From a bacterium (GTDB lineage Bacteria; Eisenbacteria; RBG-16-71-46; CAIMUX01): a DNA stretch of 64,000 nucleotides. The stretch is from assembly GCA_030431975.1 (NCBI GenBank), contig JAUIHP010000006.1:1-64000 (forward strand), given 5' to 3'. How positions within the stretch are numbered: position 1 is the first letter of the stretch; every line of letters begins with the position of its first letter. Below the pieces are notes generated by a model. It did no database searches. It worked only from the letters and a program-made list of their open reading frames with translations, and was not told the DNA's origin. Position numbers and translations under genes: made by a program. This document shows, one piece after another, positions 15,064 through 24,386 of the stretch.

Positions 15064-16023
15064 ATGCGATATCTAGTCACCGGAAGTTCTGGGCACCTGG
15101 GCGAAGGCCTGGTCCGGACCTTGACGCAGCGCGGCGAGGACGTCGAAGGTCTTGACCTTCTTCCCTCCCCCCACACCCACCGTGTCGGGTCCATTTGTGA
15201 CCGGGACTTCGTGGCAGAATGTATGAAAGGCGTGGACGCAGTCATCCATGCCGCCACTCTGCACAAGCCTCACGTCCACTCCCACTCCAAGCAGGACTTC
15301 ATCGACACCAACATACAGGGAACGCTGACTCTTCTCGAGGCCGCCGTCGCGGCAGAAGTCGGTGCGTTTGTCTTCAGTAGCACGACTAGCGCCTTCGGGA
15401 AGATGCTCACTCCCCCGGAAGGTGGACCGGCGATTTGGATCGACGAGAGCGTTCCGTCGGTGCCCAAGAACATCTACGGAACGACGAAGGTGTCGGCTGA
15501 AGATCTGTGCGAACTCTTTGCGCGAACCGAAGGGTTGCCGTGCGTGGTGCTTCGAAATGCCCGCTTCTTTCCGGAGGAAGATGACGATCCGAAACGGCGG
15601 GAGGGGTTCGAGCCCGACAATCTGAAGGCGATCGAGTACCTCTACCGGCGTCTCGATCTGGAGGACGCTGTCGAGGCGCACATCCTGGCGGCCGGCCAGG
15701 CATCTTCGCTGGGTTTCGACAAGTTCGTTCTCAGCGCAACGACGCCGTTCGGGCAGCGACACCTGATGCAGTTGCGCACGGATGCGACATCCGTGGTCGG
15801 AGAACTGTTTCCCGACTTTGAAGCGGTGTTCGAAGGAAGAGGATGGACCATGCTTTCATCACTCGACCGCGTCTACGTCAATCGAGCGGCACGAGAGAAG
15901 CTCGGGTGGAAACCCAAATGGGACTTCGCCGCGATTCTCGAACGCATCCGCAGAGGCGAGAGCATCTTCAGCGACCTCGCCCTCACGGTCGGAAGCAAGG
16001 GATACCATCGACCCGCCCGATAA
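15064..16023 (+). CDS. NAD-dependent epimerase/dehydratase (extended SDR)
   Basis: A 319-residue extended short-chain dehydrogenase. The nucleotide-binding motif is YLVTGSSGHLGEGLV (GxxGxxG), catalytic Ser/Thr lie in VFSSTTSAFGK, and the YxxxK motif is IYGTTKVSAE. Members convert nucleotide sugars or related substrates; the substrate here is not deducible. It follows the APH-like gene by 20 bp. Confidence 0.8.
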   Translation: MRYLVTGSSGHLGEGLVRTLTQRGEDVEGLDLLPSPHTHRVGSICDRDFVAECMKGVDAVIHAATLHKPHVHSHSKQDFIDTNIQGTLTLLEAAVAAEVGAFVFSSTTSAFGKMLTPPEGGPAIWIDESVPSVPKNIYGTTKVSAEDLCELFARTEGLPCVVLRNARFFPEEDDDPKRREGFEPDNLKAIEYLYRRLDLEDAVEAHILAAGQASSLGFDKFVLSATTPFGQRHLMQLRTDATSVVGELFPDFEAVFEGRGWTMLSSLDRVYVNRAAREKLGWKPKWDFAAILERIRRGESIFSDLALTVGSKGYHRPAR

Positions 16024-16101
16024 CAACCCTGACCTGAAGTTCTACTGCGAGGCCCGGCAGATCGAAGAGTCCGCAAGGGTCTTTCGCGCGACGGTGCCTT
16101 G

Positions 16102-18831
16102 TCAGTCCAGCGCCTCCCAGTTCGGAATCAGGTAGAGCGGGGTAAGCACCATCGGTCGCTGACGAGTTCCGTCGAGCAACGTCTGCAAGTATTCCGTCTC
16201 GCCTGCGGTGAAAGGCCCGGTTCCGTCCGCGCTCTCTTCGTCTTGAGAGCCGCCTGGACTCGGAATCCCATCGCCGAAGAACGAACGGTAGGAAGACCGA
16301 GTCCAGTCGCGGATCGGATCCCGTTGCCACAAGCCTCGCAGCCCGGGAAGGCTGGGCAGCAGACCACTGGTTCGAAACCAACCGAGTTCGGGACCTTCTT
16401 CGACCCGTACGGCCTGGGCCGGATCGATCCCGGCGGCATCCTTTGCCCGGGCCAGTGCGTCCCAAAGTCCGCCGATCTCGTCGACCAGACCGTTGGCCAC
16501 CCCGGCCCGTCCGCTCCAGACTCTGCCCTGCCCGATCGCATCGACTTCGGACGGCTCCATTCCGCGCCCGTCGGCCACCGACTCGAGGAATCCGTCGTAG
16601 AGACTTCGGATCAAGGTCTCGACACGGTCGCGCTCTTCCGGATGCATCGGTCGGTGCGGAATCTGAATTCCCAGGAAGGGATCGCGGGGACCCGAGAGAA
16701 CATCTGCGGATCGACCTCGGGAGATCCCGTCATAGTCGACACCCATCTTCTCTCCGATACCGTCGTCCCAGATGTGACCGTAGATGACACCGATCGAGCC
16801 GGTGATCGTCATGGGTGAGGCGAGAATCTCGTCGCCATACATGGAGATCCAGTAGCCGCCGGACGCCGCGACCCGCCCCTGCGTCACGATGACCGGTTTC
16901 ACTTCGGACGTCTTCTTGAGTTCGCGTGCGACCCAGTCACTGGGAAGAGGATCCCCACCCGGAGAGTCCGCGCGGAAGACAACGGCTTTGACGGACCGGT
17001 CCTCGCGCGCGTCCTTGATCGCCTGGGACAACTTGCGGCCTTCGATTCCACTTTCCATCGAGGTCGGCCCGACAGCATAAAGCACGGCGATTCTGGAGCG
17101 AGCGCCCCACTCTTCCGCGGCCCAGATGGGATCACCAAAGATCGTCCCGAGATAGGCCGTGGCTGCATCGGGAGTCTCGCGTCGGGCGGCGTCCCTCGCG
17201 CCCTCCTCGGCCTGTGCGTAGCTGCCGATCTTGTCGATCAGTCCGAGTTCGAGTGCCTCCTCTGCGCTGAGCATTCCGTAGTCATTGACGACTTGGTCCC
17301 AGGTGGAACGAGGGATTCCGCGCGAAGTGACGACGTGAGAAACGATCTCTTCATAGATGTCATCGAGCAGTGCGCCGATCTGTACTTTCGATGCCTCGGA
17401 GAGAGAGGTTCGGGAGAGGGTTTCCAATGCAGACTTGTAGGTGAAGAACCGCACCTCATCGAAGCCGATGCCGGACTTGGCCAACGACTCTTTGTAGAAA
17501 CTGCGACCGGCGTGCAGGCCCTTGAGATCGAGATCCCCGATCGGGTCCATCCAGATCTCGTCCGCGACGGTGGCCAGCATGTAGCCCGGCATGTTGACGC
17601 GATCGAAGTAGAGAACGACTTTCTTCCCGCGCGCGCGAAAGGCGGCCAGTTGTGACCGTAGTTCCCAGAGACCGCTTCCCGACAAGCGCAGTCCGGCCAT
17701 GTTGACGGTCAGACCTTCAACGGTTGGGTTCTCTGCGTAGTAGGCGATTCGAGCGAGGATGCTGGCAAAGCGCGTTCGGCCGTCGAGAAACCGGTAGGTG
17801 CGATAGGGCTTGGGACCTCTCAGGTCCAGTCCCGGGTAGTGCCCGGAGGACGGCGGAAAGAGCTGCCCCAGATGATGCCCGGGCCTTAGTTCCACCGACC
17901 AGCTTTGTGCCGTCTCTTTGATGTTCCCGTCGGCGACCGCAAGACGATGCCGCTCGGCGCCGTCCTGATGGGTAAACGCTGCGCGAATCCCGGCCAGGGG
18001 AGAGATCTCGATGCGCGCGCTCCAGGGGTCGTCGTCGAAACCGTTTTCGTCCGCGACAACGTAACGTCCCGCGACCGTAACTCCCGGCACGATGTGGGCC
18101 TCCGCGCCGAAGCCGTAGGCCAGCTCATCCCAGTCTTCGTTGTCAAACTTGAAGGCGTCGGCAAACAGGGTCAGACGTGGGCCGAAAGGACGGAAGCCGA
18201 AATCCGCCTGCGTCACGTCGTCCAGTCCGCCCGAGTTCCACGTGCGGGTGAAGCCCAGAGAAAAACGACGTGAACGATGGATACTGCCAAGACGAAACTC
18301 TTCCTCTCCGGGAAAGACCGCGCGTCCCCCGCGAACCCAGGAGTAGGAGAAGCCGACCGCTCTGGCCTGGTCGCCGAAGCCTCCGCCGACCGAGTAGCGA
18401 TACTGCGACTGGTCTGTGTCGGCGTGCATTCGCTGTCGAACGGAGAACCCGAGTGAACCCAAAGAGAAGGCGCCGCGAAAGACGTCATAGTCTTCCTCAG
18501 TCTGGTCCCAACCCAGATAGATGCCGCCTCGTTGCGCTACCGGCCAGGCCGCGGGATTGAGTACTCCCGCCCAAACGCTGTTGCTGCTTCCCGGGACCTG
18601 GACCAGCGGATCCACATCACTGAAGTAAACCGACTGACGGTAGGCATACGCGTCGTTGACCGACGCGGCCGCACTGGACCCGGTGATCCACGACACGGAG
18701 TCCGCGACGGCGCAACCGGCTATCCCCGCAGCGATGGAGAGCAGCATTCCAAGAGCGCGACGAAATGAACCTGTCCTGCCCGCAGAGGATCGCCGGCTGA
18801 CAGCGTTGTCGTTGGAAATGCCGTGTCGCAC
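16102..18831 (-). CDS. Beta-barrel-like domain fused to tandem S49 (SppA-type) protease
   Basis: About 909 residues. A signal peptide (GMLLSIAAGIAGCAVADS) is followed by ~290 residues of alternating beta strands rich in aromatic and Gly residues (YRYSVGGGFGDQARAVGFSY, RRFSLGFTRTWNSGG). This looks like an outer-membrane barrel of the type preceding FCB surface proteins. Then come two S49 domains: the first has the catalytic-Lys motif YKSALETLS, the second the nucleophile motif RVAASGGYWISM after FRADSPGGDPLPS. E. coli SppA (618 aa) is an inner-membrane protein, so a barrel fusion would place the protease in the outer membrane. GTG 18831 is chosen because AAAGGAG lies 7 nt upstream. Confidence 0.8.
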   Translation of the reverse strand: MRHGISNDNAVSRRSSAGRTGSFRRALGMLLSIAAGIAGCAVADSVSWITGSSAAASVNDAYAYRQSVYFSDVDPLVQVPGSSNSVWAGVLNPAAWPVAQRGGIYLGWDQTEEDYDVFRGAFSLGSLGFSVRQRMHADTDQSQYRYSVGGGFGDQARAVGFSYSWVRGGRAVFPGEEEFRLGSIHRSRRFSLGFTRTWNSGGLDDVTQADFGFRPFGPRLTLFADAFKFDNEDWDELAYGFGAEAHIVPGVTVAGRYVVADENGFDDDPWSARIEISPLAGIRAAFTHQDGAERHRLAVADGNIKETAQSWSVELRPGHHLGQLFPPSSGHYPGLDLRGPKPYRTYRFLDGRTRFASILARIAYYAENPTVEGLTVNMAGLRLSGSGLWELRSQLAAFRARGKKVVLYFDRVNMPGYMLATVADEIWMDPIGDLDLKGLHAGRSFYKESLAKSGIGFDEVRFFTYKSALETLSRTSLSEASKVQIGALLDDIYEEIVSHVVTSRGIPRSTWDQVVNDYGMLSAEEALELGLIDKIGSYAQAEEGARDAARRETPDAATAYLGTIFGDPIWAAEEWGARSRIAVLYAVGPTSMESGIEGRKLSQAIKDAREDRSVKAVVFRADSPGGDPLPSDWVARELKKTSEVKPVIVTQGRVAASGGYWISMYGDEILASPMTITGSIGVIYGHIWDDGIGEKMGVDYDGISRGRSADVLSGPRDPFLGIQIPHRPMHPEERDRVETLIRSLYDGFLESVADGRGMEPSEVDAIGQGRVWSGRAGVANGLVDEIGGLWDALARAKDAAGIDPAQAVRVEEGPELGWFRTSGLLPSLPGLRGLWQRDPIRDWTRSSYRSFFGDGIPSPGGSQDEESADGTGPFTAGETEYLQTLLDGTRQRPMVLTPLYLIPNWEALD

Positions 18832-18897
18832 TCTCGTACTCCTTTCGGGCGCCCCGCAACTCAACGGTCCGCCATCACCTTCCGAAGGGAAACAGAT

Positions 18898-18925
18898 TGG
18901 GGGCGATTCCGAAGAACCGCCCCCA
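18898..18925 (-). terminator. Rho-independent terminator-like hairpin
   Basis: Read on the minus strand, TGGGGGCG pairs with CGCCCCCA, extended by TTC/GAA around a TTCG tetraloop. A short T-poor tail (ATCTGTTTCC) follows. It lies just after the stop codon of the DUF937 gene and before the S49 gene, so it probably ends the former. Confidence 0.65.
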
Positions 18926-18988
18926 CATTCTAGTGCGACCGCTGCCCGGGTTCGAACCCGAGTTGATCGCTTTTGCCGACTTCTCGTT

Positions 18989-19594
18989 CTATCGCTTGAG
19001 GAAGCCGCCGAGCAGGCCCATACCCTTCTGCGCGAGGTCGCTCATATCGACGTCACCGTCACCATCGGCATCGAGGAGGTTACCGAGAACGCCCATCTCC
19101 ACCGGAGCCTTCTTCTCGATGGCCTCACGCTCGCCACCGAGCATGCCGGCGAGGGCATTGGCGTCCATCCCGGTCTTCCGCTGCGTCTTGCCGAGGGCAC
19201 CGAGCAGTAGGGGCGCAGCCATCGCGAGGAGCTTGGTGACTTGGGCGGTATCCATCCCGGTCGTCTTGGAGAGACCGTTCTCGACACGCTGCTGCTTGGT
19301 TCCGAAGAGGTGACCGAGGATCCGCTGGCCATCGGACGTGTCGCCCCGGTTGAGGAAGCCGGCGACGTCATTGAGGATGCTTCCATCGTGATCGCGGGCG
19401 ACGGCGCCGTGAAGTGCCTGCGCGCCGCCACCGGAGGACGCGTTGCGAGAGAGGGCGCCGAGCATGAGCGGCAGCGCCGCGCTCAATGCACCCTGGGTCT
19501 TGGTCTCGTCCGAGCCCAGCTGCTTGCTGAGGGCGCCGAGGGCATTATCGTCCAACTGACTCTGCAGCAAATCCATGATCGTCGACATCTTCAT
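18989..19594 (-). CDS. DUF937 protein with a C-terminal Ca-binding-type loop
   Basis: A 201-residue protein. The helical DUF937 domain (MDLLQSQLDDNALGALSKQLG, LPLMLGALSRNAS, MAAPLLLGALGKTQRK) fills residues ~1-155. It ends with LLDADGDGDVDMSDLAQKG, an EF-hand/dockerin-type acidic loop, then GLLGGFLKR. DUF937 proteins have no agreed function. A GGAGG ribosome-binding site is present, and a terminator hairpin follows. Confidence 0.8.
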   Translation of the reverse strand: MKMSTIMDLLQSQLDDNALGALSKQLGSDETKTQGALSAALPLMLGALSRNASSGGGAQALHGAVARDHDGSILNDVAGFLNRGDTSDGQRILGHLFGTKQQRVENGLSKTTGMDTAQVTKLLAMAAPLLLGALGKTQRKTGMDANALAGMLGGEREAIEKKAPVEMGVLGNLLDADGDGDVDMSDLAQKGMGLLGGFLKR

Positions 19595-19707
19595 TCCTCC
19601 TCGAAGTGCATGCGCTCGTTCGCGACCGTCCCCGCTCGGATGGCGAGAGGTTCACAATGTTCCCAACTTAGACAACGGGAGACAACAAGAAGTCACGGAT
19701 GGCGTTC

Positions 19708-22700
19708 TCACTGAGCCAAAAAGGGAGAACTGACGTCGGGCGCCCTTCCGGTGCGTGACGTCTCGAGGACACTGGACATCCGTTCGCCTCGCGCCATGGA
19801 CTGGATGCTTTCGACCGTCCAATCCGACTGGCGCGCGGTACGGATGGCGTCGACCATAGCCCGACTACCGGAGAGGGTCGTGATACAAGGGACGCCGAAG
19901 GCCAGAGCGGCCTTTCGAATCGCAGCCTCGTCGTAGAACGAGTCCCGGCCCAGCGGAGTGTTGATGACCAGCACGACCGTACCGTCGGCAATGCGATCGG
20001 CGACGTTGGGCTCCCCTTCGTTGACCTTGAACACGAGTTCCGTCTCCAAGCCATGGGAGAGCAGAAACTCCCGAGTTCCGGCCGAGGCAAGAAGCTTGAA
20101 TCCGAGCTGAACGAGTTCCTTGGCGATGGGCAGCAGATCCGGTTTGTCATTGTCGTGAACACTGACAAACGCGGTGCCCTCCAGCGGAATCCGTGTACCC
20201 GCCCCATAAGCTGCCTTGAGAAACGCCTCTCCGAAGTCTCTTCCGATTCCCAGGACCTCACCGGTGGACCGCATCTCCGGACCGAGAAGGGTGTCGACTT
20301 CGGGAAATCGGTTCGAGGAGAAAACCGGCATCTTCACGATGACACGGTCCGGCAACAGTGTTTCGAAGGGAAGCGGCTTGTCCTCGTCCTCGGCGACCGG
20401 ATCGAGAAGGAGTTCCGGGTCCAGAAGCGAGCTCAAGGAACGACCCAGGATGACCTGCGTGGCCAGTCGCGCCAGCGGCACGCCGATGGCCTTGCTCACG
20501 TAGGGAATGGTTCGGGACGCCCGGGGATTGGCCTCGATGACATAGATCGTTCCGTCCTTGATCGCGTACTGAACATTGAGAAGCCCGACGACACCCAGGG
20601 CCCGCGCCAACTGAATCGTGTAGTGCGAAAGCTTCCTCTGGTCGGCCCGGCTCACCTTGTACGGCGGAATGACACAGGCGGAATCTCCGGAATGAATTCC
20701 GGCCTCTTCGATGTGCTGCTGGATTCCCGCGACGAACACATCCTTGCCGTCGGACACCGCATCGACATCCAGCTCGAACGCGTCCTCGAGGAAGCGATCC
20801 AGAAAGAGAGCGTGGTCGGGAGACAACTCGAGAGCCTCGCCGACGTACTCTCGAAGGTGCGTCTCGTCGTAAACAGTCTGCATGGCACGTCCACCCAGCA
20901 CATAGGACGGACGGGCGATAACCGGATACCCGATACGGTCGGCTTCTTTGACCGCGGTTTCCAAGTCCGAAGCCGTACCCATTTCGGGCCTGGGGATTCC
21001 GAGCTCGCCGAGCAGCTTTGCGAAGAGGTTTCGGTCCTCGGCCAGATCGATGGATGCGACCTTGGTGCCGAGTACAGGAACACCGGCGTCTTCCAGCGCA
21101 TTGGCCAGGTTGAGGGGAGTTTGCCCGCCGAACTGAACGATGACGCCTTTGGGTTTCTCTCTCTCGAAAACGTTCATGACGTCTTCGAAGGTGACCGGCT
21201 CGAAGTAGAGACGACCGGCCGTGTCATAGTCCGTCGAGACCGTCTCGGGGTTGCAGTTCAGCAGGATCGATTCCATCCCCATGTCCTGAAGTGCAAACGC
21301 AGCGTGGCAGGCACAGTAATCGAACTCGATCCCCTGCCCGATCCGGATCGGACCGCCACCCAGGACGAGAACTTTCTCCTGGTCGCTCGGATCGGCCTCG
21401 CAATACGACTCGTAGGTCGAGTAGAGATACGGCGTGAACGACTCGAACTCTCCGGCACACGTATCGATCCGGTGAAAGACCGGCCGGACATCCAACGCTT
21501 CGCGGCGGGTCCGCACCGATCCGGGATCGGTTCCAAGTAGACGAGCGAGACGCACGTCCGAGAATCCCTGACGCTTGAGGCTCTTCAGTTGATCGCGATC
21601 GAGCGTCTCGAGAAACGTCCCTTCCAACGCCTTCTCCGCCGTGACGACGGCTTCCATCTCGTGAAGGAACCAGGGATGGATCTTCGTAATCTCACTGACT
21701 TTCTTCACGGAAAGGCTGCGGCGGAACGCCTCACGGAGGGCATACATCCGCTCCGGATGGGGAATGGCCAACTCGGACTCGAAGTCTTCGGAACTCATCC
21801 GTGACAGTCGATCCTGCACGCGCTCGGCGTTTCGGCTCGTCGAAAGCTCGAGGGAACGCATCCCCTTCTGCCAGGCTTCCTGAAAGGTGCGCCCGATGGC
21901 CATGACTTCCCCAACCGACCGCATCTGCGTTCCGAGTTCGGTTCGGGCGCCTGAGAATTTCTCGAAGTTCCACCGCGGGATCTTGACGATCACATAGTCG
22001 AGCGCAGGTTCGAAACAGGCCGGCGTCTTCTTCGTGATGTCGTTGTCGATTTCTTCCAGGGTGTACCCGACCGCAAGACGCGCGGCGATCTTGGCGATGG
22101 GAAAGCCGGTGGCTTTCGATGCAAGAGCCGAAGAGCGGGAAACGCGGGGGTTCATCTCGATGACGACGATGCGTCGCGTCTCCGGATGGATCGCAAACTG
22201 AATGTTCGACCCGCCGGTTTCGACCCCGACACGGCGAATGACCTGAAAGGCCATGTCCCGCATGCTCTGATACTCGCGGTCGGTCAGGGTCATGGCGGGA
22301 GCGACCGTTACGGAGTCGCCGGTGTGCACACCCATCGGATCGATGTTCTCGATGGAACAGATGACGACGGCCTGATCCTTCGCGTCGCGCATGACCTCGA
22401 GTTCGAATTCCGTCCACCCGTGCACCGACTCCTCGATCAGCACCTGATGAACCGGCGACAGTTCGAGTCCCCGCTCGACGACCTGCCGGAACTCGTCTTC
22501 GTTGCGCGCGGTTCCGCTGCCCATCCCTCCAAGCGTGAATGAGGCGCGTGCCACGAGCGGATACCCGAACTCCCGCGCAGCTTGAAAGGCTTCCTCGAGT
22601 GAAGAGACCAACTGACTCTTCGGGACGTCGAGCCCGATCTCGATCATGGCCTCTTTGAATCGCAAACGGTCCTCGGCCAGTCGAAGTGCATCCGGATTCG

Positions 22701-23070
22701 CTCCGAGCAAACGAATGTCGTATTGCTCGAGAACGCCGGCATCCGCCAGCTCCAACGTCGCGTTGATCGCTGTTTGGCCGCCGACCGTCGGAAGGATCGC
22801 GTCGGGCCTTTCCGCTTCGATGACACGGCGCAACGCGTCGAGTGTCAGCGGCTCGATATAGGTGGCGTGATTGAGTTCGGATCCGGAGAAAAGCTCCGGG
22901 TCGGTCATGATCGTAGCGGGGTTCGAGTTGACGAGGATGACCCGGTAGCCTTCTTTGGAAAGCGCCTTCACGGCCTGGGTACCGGAGTAGTCGAACTCGC
23001 AGGCCTGCCCGATGACGATGGGTCCGGAACCGAGGACGAGGATCGAGTGGATCGACGTGTTCTTAGGCAT
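19708..23070 (-). CDS. carB: Carbamoyl-phosphate synthase large subunit
   Basis: About 1120 residues, slightly longer than E. coli CarB (1073). Two ATP-grasp halves are evident: first [20 protein letters not shown] ... [19 protein letters not shown], second [20 protein letters not shown] ... [18 protein letters not shown]-terminal methylglyoxal-synthase-like allosteric domain follows ([28 protein letters not shown]). It makes carbamoyl phosphate for pyrimidine and arginine synthesis with CarA. The ATG at 23070 overlaps the carA stop codon (ATGCCTAA), so it is chosen over the upstream start at 23103. Confidence 0.96.
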   Translation of the reverse strand: MPKNTSIHSILVLGSGPIVIGQACEFDYSGTQAVKALSKEGYRVILVNSNPATIMTDPELFSGSELNHATYIEPLTLDALRRVIEAERPDAILPTVGGQTAINATLELADAGVLEQYDIRLLGANPDALRLAEDRLRFKEAMIEIGLDVPKSQLVSSLEEAFQAAREFGYPLVARASFTLGGMGSGTARNEDEFRQVVERGLELSPVHQVLIEESVHGWTEFELEVMRDAKDQAVVICSIENIDPMGVHTGDSVTVAPAMTLTDREYQSMRDMAFQVIRRVGVETGGSNIQFAIHPETRRIVVIEMNPRVSRSSALASKATGFPIAKIAARLAVGYTLEEIDNDITKKTPACFEPALDYVIVKIPRWNFEKFSGARTELGTQMRSVGEVMAIGRTFQEAWQKGMRSLELSTSRNAERVQDRLSRMSSEDFESELAIPHPERMYALREAFRRSLSVKKVSEITKIHPWFLHEMEAVVTAEKALEGTFLETLDRDQLKSLKRQGFSDVRLARLLGTDPGSVRTRREALDVRPVFHRIDTCAGEFESFTPYLYSTYESYCEADPSDQEKVLVLGGGPIRIGQGIEFDYCACHAAFALQDMGMESILLNCNPETVSTDYDTAGRLYFEPVTFEDVMNVFEREKPKGVIVQFGGQTPLNLANALEDAGVPVLGTKVASIDLAEDRNLFAKLLGELGIPRPEMGTASDLETAVKEADRIGYPVIARPSYVLGGRAMQTVYDETHLREYVGEALELSPDHALFLDRFLEDAFELDVDAVSDGKDVFVAGIQQHIEEAGIHSGDSACVIPPYKVSRADQRKLSHYTIQLARALGVVGLLNVQYAIKDGTIYVIEANPRASRTIPYVSKAIGVPLARLATQVILGRSLSSLLDPELLLDPVAEDEDKPLPFETLLPDRVIVKMPVFSSNRFPEVDTLLGPEMRSTGEVLGIGRDFGEAFLKAAYGAGTRIPLEGTAFVSVHDNDKPDLLPIAKELVQLGFKLLASAGTREFLLSHGLETELVFKVNEGEPNVADRIADGTVVLVINTPLGRDSFYDEAAIRKAALAFGVPCITTLSGSRAMVDAIRTARQSDWTVESIQSMARGERMSSVLETSRTGRAPDVSSPFLAQ

Positions 23071-24244
23071 GGCTCGTCCCTCCGACAAGAGAAGGCGTTT
23101 CACCGAGCATGTCCGCGAAACGATCGAAGAGTGAGTTGCACTCGTGTGGACCCGGGGACGCTTCGGGATGGAACTGCACGCTGATGAGCTTTCTCTTTTT
23201 GGACATCAGGCCCTGCACCGTTCCGTCGTTGAGGTTGATGTGGCCGACCTCGACATCGCTGGGAATCGTGTCCGGATCGATTGCGTAGTTGTGATTCTGC
23301 GACGTGATGGACACCGCCCCGGTGGTGACGTCCTGTACCGGGTGGTTGGCGCCGTGGTGTCCGAAAGAGAGCTTGAGGGTACGGCCGCCCAAGGCCATCC
23401 CGACCAGCTGGTGTCCCAAACAGATGGCCAAGGTCGGGTAGCGGTCGATGACCTCCCGAACGAACGGAACCAGGGCCTCGAGGGCGGCCGGATCCCCCGG
23501 ACCATTCGAAAGGACGACTCCGTCCGGCTGCGCTTTTGCCAACTGCGCGATCGTGGTGTTCGCGGGGAGCACCTCGACGCGGCAACCGCGTCGCGCCAGC
23601 TCGCGCAGGATGTTCTCTTTCACCCCGAAGTCGAGAGCCGCGACCCTCGGCGCCCGGTCCGACCCCGGAACGACGCGTTTCGCGGGATCACCTTCCGTGA
23701 ACACATAGGGATTCTTCGTCGTCACCGAAGAAACGGCGGGAACGTCGCACATGCGCGGCACCTGCCGGGCGCGGCGGATGGCCTCTTCAGGATCGCCGAC
23801 TTCCGTCGTGAACCAACCCCGAAGTGCTCCCTCTTCCCGTAGGACCAAAGTCAGTTCGCGCGTATCGACGCCGGTGAGTCCGAATCGTCCGTGTCGCGCA
23901 AGAAACTCGGGAAGACTCTCGGACATCTTGGCGTGGGATGGATTCGTGCACACGGCGCGAGTCACGGCCCCCACCGCACGGGGTGAGGCAGACTCGGAGT
24001 CATCGGCATGCACGCCGTAGTTCCCGATCTGAGTCGCCGTGAAGACGACGATCTGTCCGAAGTAGGAAGGGTCGGTCAGGACTTCCTGGTAGCCGGTCAT
24101 AGCCGTATTGAAGACGACTTCGCCTCCGCAAGGCCGGGCATCGGCAAAAGATTGTCCTGTGAAGATTCGACCGTTCTCGAGAGCGAGCAAGGCGTCCAAA
24201 TGGGAGGGTCCTCTTGACCGAGGGAGCTGATTCGCTCCGCTCAA
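23063..24244 (-). CDS. carA: Carbamoyl-phosphate synthase small subunit
   Basis: A 393-residue glutamine amidotransferase subunit. The N-terminal CarA domain contains [20 protein letters not shown]. The class I amidotransferase domain has the nucleophile Cys in [11 protein letters not shown] and His/Glu in [10 protein letters not shown]. It releases ammonia from glutamine and channels it to CarB. The gene heads a carAB operon behind a well-formed sigma-70-type promoter at 24260-24288. Confidence 0.95.
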   Translation of the reverse strand: MSGANQLPRSRGPSHLDALLALENGRIFTGQSFADARPCGGEVVFNTAMTGYQEVLTDPSYFGQIVVFTATQIGNYGVHADDSESASPRAVGAVTRAVCTNPSHAKMSESLPEFLARHGRFGLTGVDTRELTLVLREEGALRGWFTTEVGDPEEAIRRARQVPRMCDVPAVSSVTTKNPYVFTEGDPAKRVVPGSDRAPRVAALDFGVKENILRELARRGCRVEVLPANTTIAQLAKAQPDGVVLSNGPGDPAALEALVPFVREVIDRYPTLAICLGHQLVGMALGGRTLKLSFGHHGANHPVQDVTTGAVSITSQNHNYAIDPDTIPSDVEVGHINLNDGTVQGLMSKKRKLISVQFHPEASPGPHECNSLFDRFADMLGETPSLVGGTSHA

Positions 24245-24259
24245 GGTCTCGAGGACTGG

Positions 24260-24288
24260 ATTATAGGGAAAAAAGGACCGGGCGGCAA
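24260..24288 (-). promoter_or_regulatory. Predicted carAB promoter
   Basis: On the minus strand, TTGCCG (24288-24283) and TATAAT (24265-24260) are separated by 17 bp. Transcription would start near 24253, only ~10 bp before the annotated carA start, so the leader is very short or carA starts further downstream. The -35 region and spacer overlap the upstream terminator hairpin. Confidence 0.6.
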
Positions 24289-24304
24289 TGTCGGTGCGCC
24301 CGGT
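24266..24304 (-). terminator. Rho-independent terminator of the Omp28-like gene
   Basis: On the minus strand, ACCGGGCG pairs perfectly with CGCCCGGT (24304-24297 with 24284-24277), followed by CCTTTTTTCCC. This is the clearest intrinsic terminator in the window. It ends transcription from the thiol-protein gene just before carA. Confidence 0.85.
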
Positions 24305-24386
24305 TCGTCTGATTGGCTCTGCCAGGCACTTCGGAGTGGCCCCTGCTTCCGCCGATCGTGGGTTGCATAGACCGCCGTAGGATTGA

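Noticed and set aside
18947-18960. CGGGTTCGAACCCG looks like a tRNA T-arm
   Set aside because: On neither strand do the flanking bases form a T-stem of 5 bp or a matching acceptor stem. It is only a palindrome between two genes.
20053-21540. Long + strand open frame opposite carB
   Set aside because: It is entirely antisense to strongly conserved ATP-grasp sequence and has no recognisable domain.
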